Origin: JBFHNV01 sp041593595
Lineage (GTDB): Bacteria > Pseudomonadota > Gammaproteobacteria > HK1
Assembly (NCBI GenBank): GCA_041593595.1
Contig: JBFHNV010000095.1
Location: forward strand, 1-21,428
Direction: 5' to 3'
Length of the DNA stretch: 21,428 nucleotides
The position numbers were made by a program, and so were the translations under genes. The notes below the pieces were generated by a model that saw only the letters and a program-made list of their open reading frames with translations, made no database searches and was not told the DNA's origin. Below, piece by piece: positions 1 through 7,768 of this stretch (the first letter of the stretch is position 1; every line of letters starts with the position of its first letter).

Positions 1-19
1 GACAGCGAAGGACCTTCAG

Positions 20-88
20 GGGGTCAGATCCCTTGAATCTGCGAGAGGGCGTCTCCTGAACCGCCCACCGTGCAAGGGATCTGGCCCC
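20..88. repeat. REP-like inverted repeat pair upstream of the ABC transporter
   Basis: Two 16-base arms, ggggtcagatcccttg at 20-35 and caagggatctggcccc at 73-88, are inverted complements with one mismatch, separated by 37 bases. Each arm also has a small internal GGG/CCC-type symmetry. The layout, two facing short palindromic units in an intergenic region, is that of REP-type elements. The sequence family differs from the GAAATCAAG-type elements near 4081 and 4867. The promoter and leader of the transporter may overlap it. The gene further upstream lies outside the window. Confidence 0.6.
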
Positions 89-132
89 TTGGAATCCCAT
101 CGACCCGTGAAAAGGTCCGGAGTGAAGTTGCC

Positions 133-1080
133 GTGACGACCTACGTCATCAAGCGTTTCTTCCTCATGGTCCTGACCCTGATCGGGATGTCCATCCTGAT
201 CTTCGCGCTGCTGCGCCTGGTGCCCGGCAACATCGCCGACATCCTGTTCGACTCCGCCGGCTTCGTGGACCCGGCGCAGAAGGCGCAGATCGAGAAGGAG
301 CTGGGTCTCGACAAGCCCATCCCGGTGCAGTACCTGGCCTGGATGGGCGGGCTGCTGCAGGGGGATCTCGGCTACTCCTACGTCTCCGAGCTGCCGACCA
401 TCGACGAGCTGGCGCCGCGCATCCCCATCACCATCAAGCTCGCGGTGCTGGCGCTCATCTTTTCCATCCTGTTCGGCGTGCCGCTGGGCGTCATCAGCGC
501 GGTGAAGCAGGACACCTGGCTCGACTACGCGCTGCGGGTGGTGAGCCTGAGCGGGCTGTCGTTGCCCTCGTTCTGGCTGGGGCTGCTGATCCTCATGGCC
601 TTCGTGGCGTGGGCGGGCTTCATCCCCATCTACACCAACCCCCCGGAGACCCTGTGGGAGGAGCTCGCGCTCTACAGCGTGCCGGCCGCCGCGGTCGGTT
701 TTCGCAGCTCCGCTCTCATCATGCGCCTCACGCGCTCGTCCATGCTCGAGATCCTGCGCCAGGACTACATCCGCACGGCGCGCTCCAAGGGGGCGTCGGA
801 GAACACCATCAACTACCACCACGCGCTGAAGAACGCCGTGCTGCCCGTGATCACCATCATCGGCATCGAGGCGGCGTTCCTCATCGGCGGCCTCATCGTC
901 ACGGAGACGGTGTTCAACATCCCCGGCATGGCCCGCTTCCTGGTGGAGGCGATCCAGTGGCGGGACTATCCCATCGTGCAGAATCTGGTGATGTTCATTG
1001 CGCTGGTGACGGTGCTGGTGAACTTCGCCGTCGATCTCGCGTACGCGGCGCTGGATCCACGCATCCGCTACTCCGACTGA
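133..1080 (+). CDS. ABC transporter permease, DppB/OppB-like
   Basis: This is an inner-membrane permease subunit of a peptide/nickel-type (DppB/OppB family) ABC importer, 315 aa from the chosen start, the usual family length. It opens with a basic residue pair and a long first membrane helix (about residues 8-30), followed by several more hydrophobic spans, as in six-helix DppB proteins. The cytoplasmic loop that contacts the ATPase is visible as DYIRTARSKGASE...LP at about residues 211-240. I chose GTG at 133 over the in-frame ATG at 70: GGAG (119-122) sits 10 bases ahead of it, the family N-terminus begins with this helix, and the ATG lies inside the REP-like element. The next permease starts 11 bases after its stop. 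The family is secure; the substrate (di/oligopeptide, nickel, glutathione or other) cannot be told. Confidence 0.93.
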   Translation: MTTYVIKRFFLMVLTLIGMSILIFALLRLVPGNIADILFDSAGFVDPAQKAQIEKELGLDKPIPVQYLAWMGGLLQGDLGYSYVSELPTIDELAPRIPITIKLAVLALIFSILFGVPLGVISAVKQDTWLDYALRVVSLSGLSLPSFWLGLLILMAFVAWAGFIPIYTNPPETLWEELALYSVPAAAVGFRSSALIMRLTRSSMLEILRQDYIRTARSKGASENTINYHHALKNAVLPVITIIGIEAAFLIGGLIVTETVFNIPGMARFLVEAIQWRDYPIVQNLVMFIALVTVLVNFAVDLAYAALDPRIRYSD

Positions 1081-1090
1081 GGGTCCCCAC

Positions 1091-1999
1091 GTGGCCAACC
1101 TCCATCCCGAGATCGACTACGACGCGGAGCTCACCAAGGCCGGTGCCAGGGTGGACGGCTGGTGGAGCCGCCTGGCCTATCTCTGCCGGCGCTTCCCGCT
1201 GGGAGCCATCGGCGCGGTGATCTTCGTGGTGCTGGTGTTCTCCGCGATCTTCGCCAACCAGATCGCCCCCTACGACCCGCTGCAGACCGCGGCGGACCGC
1301 TCCCTGGCCGAGCCCGGCGGGGACCACGTGCTGGGCGCCGACGTGATGGGCCGCGACATGTACAGCCGGATCATCCACGGTGCGCGCATCTCGCTGGCGG
1401 TGGGCATTGCCTCCACCCTGCTGGGCGGAGGGCTGGGCGTCATCATCGGGCTGCTGTCCGGCTACCTGCTGGGCTGGTTCGACCTCATCATGCAGCGCGT
1501 CATGGACATCATGCAGGCGCTGCCGCTGCTGGTGATGGCGCTGGTGATGGCGGCGTCCCTGGGGCCGTCGCTGGAGAACACCATCATCGCCATCTCCATC
1601 CCGCTGGTGCCCAACGTGGCGCGGGTGATCCGATCGAGCACCCTGTCCATCCGCGAGATGCCCTTCGTGGAGGCGGCCCGGGCGGCGGGCATGAGCGAGA
1701 TGCGCATCGCCATGCGCCACGTGCTGCCGAACACCATCTCCCCGTTCATCGTGCTGGCCACCGCGCAGCTCGGCTCCGCCATCCTGGTGGAGGCGTCCCT
1801 GTCCTTCCTGGGCCTCGGGGTTCCGGAGCCGCACCCGTCCTGGGGCCGCATGCTGTCGGAGTCCGCCGCGGAGTACGTGCGCGTGGCGCCGTGGCTGGTG
1901 ATCTTCCCGGGGGTGGCCATCAGCCTCGCGGTGTTCGGCACCAACCTGCTGGGGGACGCCGTGCGCGACGCGCTGGATCCCCGCCAGCGCAGCGGCTGA
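1091..1999 (+). CDS. ABC transporter permease, DppC/OppC-like
   Basis: This is the second membrane subunit of the importer, 302 aa. An N-terminal cytoplasmic stretch (residues 1-35) leads into a first helix near residues 38-58, then an extracytoplasmic segment with the family-typical sequence PYDPLQ and HVLGADVMGRDMYSR, and then the transport domain. The EAA loop EAARAAGMSEMRIAMRHVLP starts at residue 194 and docks on the ATPase. The conserved C-terminal block SLSFLGLGVPEPHPSWG is present. Translation starts at GTG 1091, with GAGGG at about 1079-1083 overlapping the previous stop, so the two permeases are probably translationally coupled. Together with the DppB-like protein it should form the heterodimeric channel. 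No binding protein is encoded between or after them, so it may lie upstream of the window. Confidence 0.93.
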   Translation: MANLHPEIDYDAELTKAGARVDGWWSRLAYLCRRFPLGAIGAVIFVVLVFSAIFANQIAPYDPLQTAADRSLAEPGGDHVLGADVMGRDMYSRIIHGARISLAVGIASTLLGGGLGVIIGLLSGYLLGWFDLIMQRVMDIMQALPLLVMALVMAASLGPSLENTIIAISIPLVPNVARVIRSSTLSIREMPFVEAARAAGMSEMRIAMRHVLPNTISPFIVLATAQLGSAILVEASLSFLGLGVPEPHPSWGRMLSESAAEYVRVAPWLVIFPGVAISLAVFGTNLLGDAVRDALDPRQRSG

Positions 2000-2074
2000 G
2001 GCGCCGCCGGCCACACCGACGCACGCAGGTTCCGGTGACCACCGCACCGACTCGGGGGATCCTCAGGGCAAGCC

Positions 2075-3097
2075 ATGGACGCTGAACCGAAACCGGTGCT
2101 GGAGGTGGAAAACCTCCAGACCAACTTCTTCACCCGCTCCGGCGTGGCGCGCGCGGTGGACGGCGTCTCGTTCAGCCTGGGACGCGGGGAGACGCTGGGC
2201 ATCGTCGGCGAGTCCGGCTGTGGCAAGAGCGTGACCTCGCTCTCGATCCTGCGCCTGGTGCCGAACCCGCCCGGGCGCATCGTGGGCGGGTCGGTGCGCC
2301 TGGACGGACGCGAGATCCTCCACCTGGACGAGGACGAGATGAAGGAGGTGCGCGGCAACGACATCTCCATGATCTTCCAGGAGCCGATGACGTCGCTGAA
2401 CCCGGTGTTCACCATCGGCCAGCAGATCAGCGAGGCGATCCTGCTGCACCAGGGGCTGTCGAAGAAGGCGGCCATGGAGAAGTCCGTGGACATGCTCAAG
2501 CTGGTGCACATCCCGGAGCCCCAGCGCCGGGTGCGCGAGTATCCGCACCAGCTTTCCGGCGGCATGCGCCAGCGGGTGATGATTGCCATGGCGCTGTCGT
2601 GCAACCCGCGGGTGCTCATCGCCGACGAGCCCACCACGGCGCTGGACGTGACCATCCAGGCGCAGATCCTGGATCTCATTCTCGAGCTCAAGGAGCGCCT
2701 GGGGACGGCGGTGATCATGATCACTCACGATCTCGGCGTCATCGCCGAGACCGCCCAGCGGGTGGTGGTGATGTACGCGGGGCGCAAGATCGAGGAGACC
2801 GACGTGGTCAGCCTGTTCAAGAACCCGCTGCATCCCTACACCCACGGGCTGCTGGCGTCGGTGCCGCACCTGGAGACCATGACCGGTAAGGCCAAGGACG
2901 CCTCGTCACGGCTGGCCGAGATCCCGGGCATCGTGCCGCCGCTGACCCGGCTGCCCAAGGGCTGCAACTTCGCGCCCCGGTGTCCCTACGCCGACGATCA
3001 GTGCACCGCGGAGTACCCGCCCTACGAGAAGAAGCGCGAAGGCCACTGGGCGGCGTGCTGGCACGCGGACCGCATCGCGGAGGCCGGTCGTGGCTGA
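2075..3097 (+). CDS. ABC transporter ATPase, DppD/OppD-like
   Basis: This is a cytoplasmic ATP-hydrolysing subunit of the importer, 340 aa. Walker A GESGCGKS is at residues 45-52, the ABC signature LSGGMRQR at 160-167, Walker B with catalytic Glu in VLIADEPTTALD at 180-191, and the switch His in THDLG just after. The C-terminal oligopeptide/dipeptide extension ends with the cysteine cluster CNFAPRCPYADDQC at 297-310, which in DppD/OppD proteins can carry an iron-sulfur cluster. ATG 2075 has only a weak ribosome site (AGGG about 8 bases upstream). It follows the permease gene by 75 bases and overlaps the next ATPase gene by 8 bases, indicating one operon. All ATPase motifs look intact. Confidence 0.94.
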   Translation: MDAEPKPVLEVENLQTNFFTRSGVARAVDGVSFSLGRGETLGIVGESGCGKSVTSLSILRLVPNPPGRIVGGSVRLDGREILHLDEDEMKEVRGNDISMIFQEPMTSLNPVFTIGQQISEAILLHQGLSKKAAMEKSVDMLKLVHIPEPQRRVREYPHQLSGGMRQRVMIAMALSCNPRVLIADEPTTALDVTIQAQILDLILELKERLGTAVIMITHDLGVIAETAQRVVVMYAGRKIEETDVVSLFKNPLHPYTHGLLASVPHLETMTGKAKDASSRLAEIPGIVPPLTRLPKGCNFAPRCPYADDQCTAEYPPYEKKREGHWAACWHADRIAEAGRG

Positions 3098-4082
3098 CCC
3101 GGTGGCGGCGAAGTCGCCGGGGCGCCCGGTGCTCGAGGTGGAGGGGCTGAAGAAGCACTTCCCCATCCGCAAGGGCCTGCTGGCGCGCACCGTGGGCCAC
3201 GTCTATGCGGTGGACGGGATCAGCTTCAGCATCGGCGAGGGCGAGACCCTGGGGCTGGTAGGGGAGAGCGGCTGTGGCAAGTCCACCGCCGGGCGCAGCG
3301 TGCTGCGGCTCGTGGAGCCCACCGCGGGCAGCATCCGCATCGAGGGCACCGACATCACCCACCTGCCCAAGGACGAGCTGCGCCCGTTCCGCCGGGAGAT
3401 GCAGATCATCTTCCAGGACCCGTTCTCGTCGTTGAATCCGCGCAAGTCCGCCGGGCGCATCGTGGGCGAGCTGCTCGAGGTGCACGACATCGCGAAGGGC
3501 AAGGAGAACGACGACATCGTGGCCGGGCTGTTCGAGCGGGTAGGGCTGCGCCCGGAGCAGATGAAGGCCTATCCCCACGAGTTCTCCGGCGGCCAGCGCC
3601 AGCGCATCGGCATCGCGCGCGCGCTGGCCCTGAACCCGAAGCTCATCATCGGCGACGAGCCGGTGTCCGCCCTGGACGTGTCCATCCAGGCCCAGGTGAT
3701 CAACCTGCTCATGGATCTCCAGGAGGAGTTCCGGCTGTCGTACCTGTTCATCGCCCACGATCTCGCCGTGGTGGAGCTCATCAGCCACCGCATCGCCGTG
3801 ATGTACCTGGGGCGGATCGTCGAGTACACGGACAAGCGCAGCCTGTTCACCAGCCCGTTGCACCCGTACACCGAGGCGCTGCTCTCCGCGGTTCCCATCC
3901 CCGATCCCACCATCAAGCGCAAGAAGCTCATCGTGCAGGGCGACGTGCCGAGCCCGGTGAACCCCCCGAGCGGCTGCCACTTCCACACCCGCTGCCCCTA
4001 CGCCGAGGAGCGCTGCCGCGTGGAGACGCCCCACCTGCGCGAGGTGAAGCCAGGCCACCTGGTGTCCTGCCACCTGCGCTGA
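3090..4082 (+). CDS. ABC transporter ATPase, DppF/OppF-like
   Basis: This is the partner ATPase of the DppD-like protein, 330 aa. It has Walker A GESGCGKS (58-65), signature FSGGQRQR (165-172), Walker B LIIGDEPVSALD and the switch AHDLAVV. The C-terminal domain has CHFHTRCPYAEERC, again the family cysteine cluster. Start is GTG 3090, which overlaps the last 8 bases of the preceding ATPase gene, a normal arrangement for balanced expression of the two ATPases. The final two bases of its TGA stop are also the first two bases of a perfect 64-bp twin-hairpin element, so the operon transcript probably ends in, or is stabilised by, that structure. It is complete, with no sign of damage. Confidence 0.94.
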   Translation: MADPVAAKSPGRPVLEVEGLKKHFPIRKGLLARTVGHVYAVDGISFSIGEGETLGLVGESGCGKSTAGRSVLRLVEPTAGSIRIEGTDITHLPKDELRPFRREMQIIFQDPFSSLNPRKSAGRIVGELLEVHDIAKGKENDDIVAGLFERVGLRPEQMKAYPHEFSGGQRQRIGIARALALNPKLIIGDEPVSALDVSIQAQVINLLMDLQEEFRLSYLFIAHDLAVVELISHRIAVMYLGRIVEYTDKRSLFTSPLHPYTEALLSAVPIPDPTIKRKKLIVQGDVPSPVNPPSGCHFHTRCPYAEERCRVETPHLREVKPGHLVSCHLR

Positions 4083-4144
4083 AATCAAGGGGACAGTCCC
4101 TCTTGATTTCCTCAGAAATCAAGAGGGACTGTCCCCTTGATTTC
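4081..4144. repeat. REP-like twin-hairpin element (copy 1, upstream of rraA-like gene)
   Basis: Two 30-base arms, 4081-4110 and 4115-4144, are exact inverted complements separated by only ctca. Each arm is itself nearly palindromic: outer stem GAAATCAAG/CTTGATTTC and inner stem GGGAC-a-GTCCC with a single bulged base. The transcript can fold either as two tandem hairpins or as one 30-bp stem. The element starts at the second base of the TGA stop of the preceding ATPase gene. The organisation matches REP pairs mobilised by RAYT (TnpA-REP) transposases, but no such gene is in the window. It may also stop transcription or protect the 3' end of the transporter mRNA. Confidence 0.85.
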
Positions 4145-4193
4145 CCGGCCAGAGCGTATGATCTCGCGACATCGACGGAGGGAGAACGAGACC

Positions 4194-4868
4194 ATGCCCA
4201 TCGGATTCAGAATCCTCACCCGCAAACGCGCCGTGGGCGCCGAGTACATCGAGCGTTTCAAGACCCTGCCCGTGGCCAACGTGAGCGACTGCATGCAGCG
4301 CCTGAGCGCCGGCGGCCCGCGGCTGCGCCCCATGCACGCGAGCGGCGGGCTGGCAGGTCCGGCGCTCACCGTCAAGACCGCGCCCGGCGACAACCTGATG
4401 ATCCACAAGGCCATCGACATGGCGGCGCCCGGCGACGTGATCGTGGTGGACGCCGCCGGCGACCTCACCAACTCGCTCATCGGGGAGCTCATGCTGTCCC
4501 ACGCCATCAAGCGCGGGATCGGCGGCTTCGTCATCAACGGCGCCGTGCGCGACGCCGACGCCTTCCCTCGCCGCAACCTGCCGGTGTTCGCTGCCGGCGT
4601 CACCCACCGCGGCCCCTACAAGTTCGGGCCCGGCGAGATCAACGTCACCATCGCCATCGAGGGGATGGTCATCGAGCCCGGCGATCTGATCCTGGGGGAC
4701 TGGGATGGCGTGCTGTGCGTGCCCTACGATGCCCTGGCGGGCGTGTGCGCCGCCGCCGAGGACAAGAAGCGTGCCGAGGACCAGCAGATGGCCGACATCG
4801 AGGCCGGCCGATCCGATCGCTCCTGGGTCGACGCCACCCTCGAAAAGCTCGGCTGCGAGATGCCCTGA
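4194..4868 (+). CDS. RraA-like / HMG-CHA aldolase family protein
   Basis: This is a RraA-like protein of 224 aa. The family includes class II 4-hydroxy-4-methyl-2-oxoglutarate/4-carboxy-4-hydroxy-2-oxoadipate aldolases (which also decarboxylate oxaloacetate), the RNase E inhibitor RraA and other members. Visible family blocks are VANVSDCMQRL (28-38), GDNLMIHKAID (65-75), IGELM (96-100) and GGFVINGAVRDADAF (110-124), with the conserved Arg119-Asp120 pair used for substrate and metal binding. GDWDGV (168-173) follows. The usual VIDG is VING here, an Asp-to-Asn change before Ala-Val-Arg-Asp. ATG 4194 is chosen because GGAGGGAG (about 4178-4184) lies about 9 bases ahead; longer in-frame starts fall in the hairpin element. 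The presence of catabolic neighbours and the retained RD pair favour an aldolase role over RNase regulation. Confidence 0.88.
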   Translation: MPIGFRILTRKRAVGAEYIERFKTLPVANVSDCMQRLSAGGPRLRPMHASGGLAGPALTVKTAPGDNLMIHKAIDMAAPGDVIVVDAAGDLTNSLIGELMLSHAIKRGIGGFVINGAVRDADAFPRRNLPVFAAGVTHRGPYKFGPGEINVTIAIEGMVIEPGDLILGDWDGVLCVPYDALAGVCAAAEDKKRAEDQQMADIEAGRSDRSWVDATLEKLGCEMP

Positions 4869-4960
4869 AATCAAGAGGGACGCAGTCGCTTGATTTCTTG
4901 ACCGCCAGGACTTCATGTGACGTGGAGACGAAATCAAGCGAACGCGTCCCTCTTGATTTC
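4867..4960. repeat. REP-like twin-hairpin element (copy 2, downstream of rraA-like gene)
   Basis: Arms at 4867-4897 and 4930-4960 are 31-base inverted complements with two mismatches in the centre, separated by 32 bases. Each arm has the same outer stem GAAATCAAG/CTTGATTTC as the element at 4081, but a different core (GACgcaGTC and ACGCGT). It begins at the second base of the TGA stop of the rraA-like gene, exactly as copy 1 does at the ATPase stop, and ends one base before the ATG of the HyuB gene. It therefore occupies the place where a ribosome-binding site would be expected. Confidence 0.85.
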
Positions 4961-4961
4961 G

Positions 4962-6659
4962 ATGAGTATGCGTAACGCACCTGACCCCATCACGGTGGAG
5001 ATCCTCGCCAACGCGCTGGCGTCGGTGACGGACGAGGCCTACATCGCGCTCATGAAGGCGGCCTACTCCACAAACATCAAGGAGCGCCACGACCACTCCA
5101 CCGCCATCATGGATCCGCGGGGGCGCCTGGTGGTGCAGGCGGACCAGTCACTGCCCATCCACCTGGCGTCCATGACCGGGCTCATGGGGCGGCTGCTCGA
5201 GCGCCACGCGCCGGACACCATGCGCCCTGGCGACATCTTCGTGGCCAACGACCCTCACGTGGCCGGCGGCACCCACCTGCCGGACATCAACATGGCCATG
5301 CCGGTGTTCGCCGACGGACGCCTCCTGGCCTTCGTGTGCAACATCGCCCACCACGCGGACGTGGGCGGCATGGCGCCGGGGTCCATGGCCGGCGGCATGT
5401 CGGAGATCTACCAGGAGGGGCTGCGCATCCCGGTGGTGCGGCTGTTTCACGCGGGCGAGCTGGACCGGGATCTCTTCGACCTGATGCTGCTCAACGTACG
5501 CCTGCCCCGGGAACGGCGCGGCGACTGGTTCGCGCAGGTTGCCGCCTGCCGCACCGGTGGGCGGCGGCTTGCGGAGATCGTGGAGCGCCACGGCGCGGCG
5601 CTGGTCTCGGCGGTGTTCGACGAGATCCTGTCCCGCTCCAACGCCCGCATGCGCGAGCGCATCGCCGCCGTCCCCGACGGCGAGTACACCTTCGAGGACG
5701 TCATGGACGACGACGGCCTCGGCGCCACGGATATCCCCATCCGCCTGCGCGTGCACGTGGCGGGCGAGCGCATCCGCTTCGACTTCACCGGCAGCGCGCC
5801 CCAGGTGCAGGGCAACATCAACCTCACCACCAACGCCACCCAGTCCGCCATCTGCTACACGCTGAAGTCCCTGCTGGACCCGGACATCCCCAACAACCAC
5901 GGTGTGCTGGAGGCCTTCGAGTTCGTCACCGAGCCCGGCACCCTGCTGGACTGCCGCTTCCCCGCGCCGGTGGCGGCCCGCGCCCACACCTGCCAGCGGG
6001 TGGTGGACGTGATCGTGGGCGCACTGGCCGACGCGCTGCCGAAGCAGGCGGTGGGTGCCGCCAACGGCGCCAACACCACCGCGGTGTTCTCCGGCCGCGA
6101 CCCGCGCACCGGCGAGGATTACCTCTATCTCGAGACCCTGGGCGGTGGCTTCGGCGGTCGCGCCACCAGGGACGGCACGGACGGGGTGCAGGTGCACATC
6201 ACCAACACCTCGAACCTGCCCGTGGAGGCCATCGAGATGGAGTACCCGCTGCGCGTGGAACGCTACGGCTTCGTGGAGGACTCCGGCGGCGCGGGTCGTC
6301 ACCGGGGCGGCCTGGGTCTTCGCCGTGTGATCACACCGGTGGACCACGACTGCACCTTCAACGGCGCCGGCGAGCGCTTCCGCCACAGGCCCTGGGGCGT
6401 GTTCGGCGGCGCGCCCGGGGCGAGCGGGCGCTTCGTGCACGTGGACGGCGACGGCCGCGAGCGCACGTTGGACAACAAGCCCTCCGGCGTGAAGGTGCGC
6501 AGCGGAGAGCAGGTCATCGTCGAGACTCCGGGCGCGGGCGGTTACGGCCCCCCGGCGGAGCGCGAGCGCGACGCGGTGGACGCGGACCGAAGGAGCGGGA
6601 AATTCAGCGTTGCCTACCTGTCGCGGCACTACGCGCACGCCCACGATGCCGACGGCTGA
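4962..6659 (+). CDS. Hydantoinase B/oxoprolinase family protein (HyuB-like), without adjacent HyuA
   Basis: This is a HyuB/oxoprolinase beta-type protein of 565 aa, the usual length. HyuB family members work with HyuA partners in ATP-dependent hydrolysis of cyclic amides (N-methylhydantoin, 5-oxoproline) or in carboxylation of ketones (acetone and acetophenone carboxylases). Characteristic blocks are DPITVEILANAL (6-17), NDPHVAGGTHLPD (96-108), HHADVGGMAPGSM and the C-terminal glycine-rich GGGFGGRATRDG and ETPGAGGYGPP. Start is ATG 4962, or ATG 4968 two codons on. Neither has a Shine-Dalgarno sequence, because the hairpin repeat abuts the start codon. No HyuA gene lies next to it; the nearest is at 15503, with its own HyuB-type partner. 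It could pair with a HyuA encoded elsewhere or have a separate role. Confidence 0.92.
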   Translation: MSMRNAPDPITVEILANALASVTDEAYIALMKAAYSTNIKERHDHSTAIMDPRGRLVVQADQSLPIHLASMTGLMGRLLERHAPDTMRPGDIFVANDPHVAGGTHLPDINMAMPVFADGRLLAFVCNIAHHADVGGMAPGSMAGGMSEIYQEGLRIPVVRLFHAGELDRDLFDLMLLNVRLPRERRGDWFAQVAACRTGGRRLAEIVERHGAALVSAVFDEILSRSNARMRERIAAVPDGEYTFEDVMDDDGLGATDIPIRLRVHVAGERIRFDFTGSAPQVQGNINLTTNATQSAICYTLKSLLDPDIPNNHGVLEAFEFVTEPGTLLDCRFPAPVAARAHTCQRVVDVIVGALADALPKQAVGAANGANTTAVFSGRDPRTGEDYLYLETLGGGFGGRATRDGTDGVQVHITNTSNLPVEAIEMEYPLRVERYGFVEDSGGAGRHRGGLGLRRVITPVDHDCTFNGAGERFRHRPWGVFGGAPGASGRFVHVDGDGRERTLDNKPSGVKVRSGEQVIVETPGAGGYGPPAERERDAVDADRRSGKFSVAYLSRHYAHAHDADG

Positions 6660-6716
6660 CGGGGTGGCACCCGTGGCCGGCCGACTCCGGACCCCCACTC
6701 GCAGCGTTGTGACGCG

Positions 6717-7706
6717 ATGCCCAGGGCTCAGGTGATCCACGCGCTCGGCCCGCCGGAGGCCATGCGCTGGCAGGAATGGCCCGTCCCCGGTCCCGCCGCC
6801 GGCGAGGTGCGCATCCGCCACACGGCCATCGGCGTCAATTTCGCCGACACCTACCACCGCGGCGGTGTCTCGCACCCCTGGCCGGTGCCGCCGTGCCCGG
6901 TGGTGATCGGCTTCGAGGGGGTGGGTGTCGTGGAGGGCACCGGCGAGGGCGTGACGGCGTTCGCCACCGGCGATCGCGTCGCCTACGGCATCCCGCCGCT
7001 GGGCAGCTACGCGGAGGTGCGCAACTACCCGGCGGACAAGCTGTTACATCTCCCGGACGGTCTCGACGACCGGCAGGTGGCGGCGCTGCTCATGAAGGGC
7101 ATGACCGCCCACTACCTGCTGCACCGGACCTACCAGGTGCAGCCCGGCGACACCATCGTGGTGCACGCGGCCGCCGGCGGCATGGGGCTGATCCTGTGCC
7201 AGTGGGCGAAGGCGCTGGGCGCCACCATCGTCGGCACCGTCAGCAGCGAGGAGAAGGCCGAGGCCGCCCGCGCGGCGGGCTGCGACTTCCCGGTGGTGCG
7301 GTCGAAGGAGGATTTCGTCGCCAAGGTCCGCGAGGTCACCGGCGGCGAGGGCGCGGCGGTGGTCTATGAGGCCATCGGCAAGGACACCCTGCAGCAGTCC
7401 CTGGACTGCCTGCGGCTGATGGGCATGTGCGCCGCCTACGGCCACGTCTCGGGCCCGCCGGACCCGGTGGACATCATCCAGGACCTGGGCCGGCGCGGCT
7501 CGTTGTTCATCACGCGCCCGGCGATCATGCACTACGTGGCGAAGCGCTCGGATCTCGAGTGGACCGCGCGGGATCTCTTCAAGGCCATCGGCGACGGCAT
7601 CCTGCGTGCGAGCATCAACTACGAGTACCCGCTCGCGGACGCGGTGCAGGCGCACCGAGCCGTCGAGAGCGGCACGACCGTCGGGGCCACGGTCCTGATC
7701 CCCTGA
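6717..7706 (+). CDS. Zinc-independent MDR / NADPH:quinone oxidoreductase-like protein
   Basis: This is a medium-chain dehydrogenase/reductase of the quinone oxidoreductase type, 329 aa. An N-terminal GroES-like domain (about 1-120) contains GVNFADTYHRGGV, the family block near the active site. The Rossmann domain has AAAGGMGLILCQWAKALGA starting at residue 151, the nucleotide-binding glycine loop, followed by GTVSSEEKA, compatible with NADPH. The structural and catalytic zinc cysteines of alcohol dehydrogenases are absent, as in Qor. It probably reduces a quinone or an enone-type carbon-carbon double bond using NADPH in the cytosol. ATG 6717 has no clear ribosome-binding site. It sits 57 bases after the HyuB gene and 62 before the crotonase gene, all co-directional, so one transcript is likely. 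The exact substrate is unknown. Confidence 0.9.
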   Translation: MPRAQVIHALGPPEAMRWQEWPVPGPAAGEVRIRHTAIGVNFADTYHRGGVSHPWPVPPCPVVIGFEGVGVVEGTGEGVTAFATGDRVAYGIPPLGSYAEVRNYPADKLLHLPDGLDDRQVAALLMKGMTAHYLLHRTYQVQPGDTIVVHAAAGGMGLILCQWAKALGATIVGTVSSEEKAEAARAAGCDFPVVRSKEDFVAKVREVTGGEGAAVVYEAIGKDTLQQSLDCLRLMGMCAAYGHVSGPPDPVDIIQDLGRRGSLFITRPAIMHYVAKRSDLEWTARDLFKAIGDGILRASINYEYPLADAVQAHRAVESGTTVGATVLIP

Positions 7707-7768
7707 GCGGGCGCGCCGAATCATGCACAGCCCGTGCCCACGATCCATTGCAGGAGACAGCAAGTCCC

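Noticed and set aside
4103..4975. 290-codon plus-strand frame through both hairpin elements and the rraA-like gene
   Set aside because: Its ends are just the repeat sequence, giving the same IKRDCPLDF-type peptide on each side, and its middle is an out-of-frame, Arg-rich reading of the rraA-like gene.
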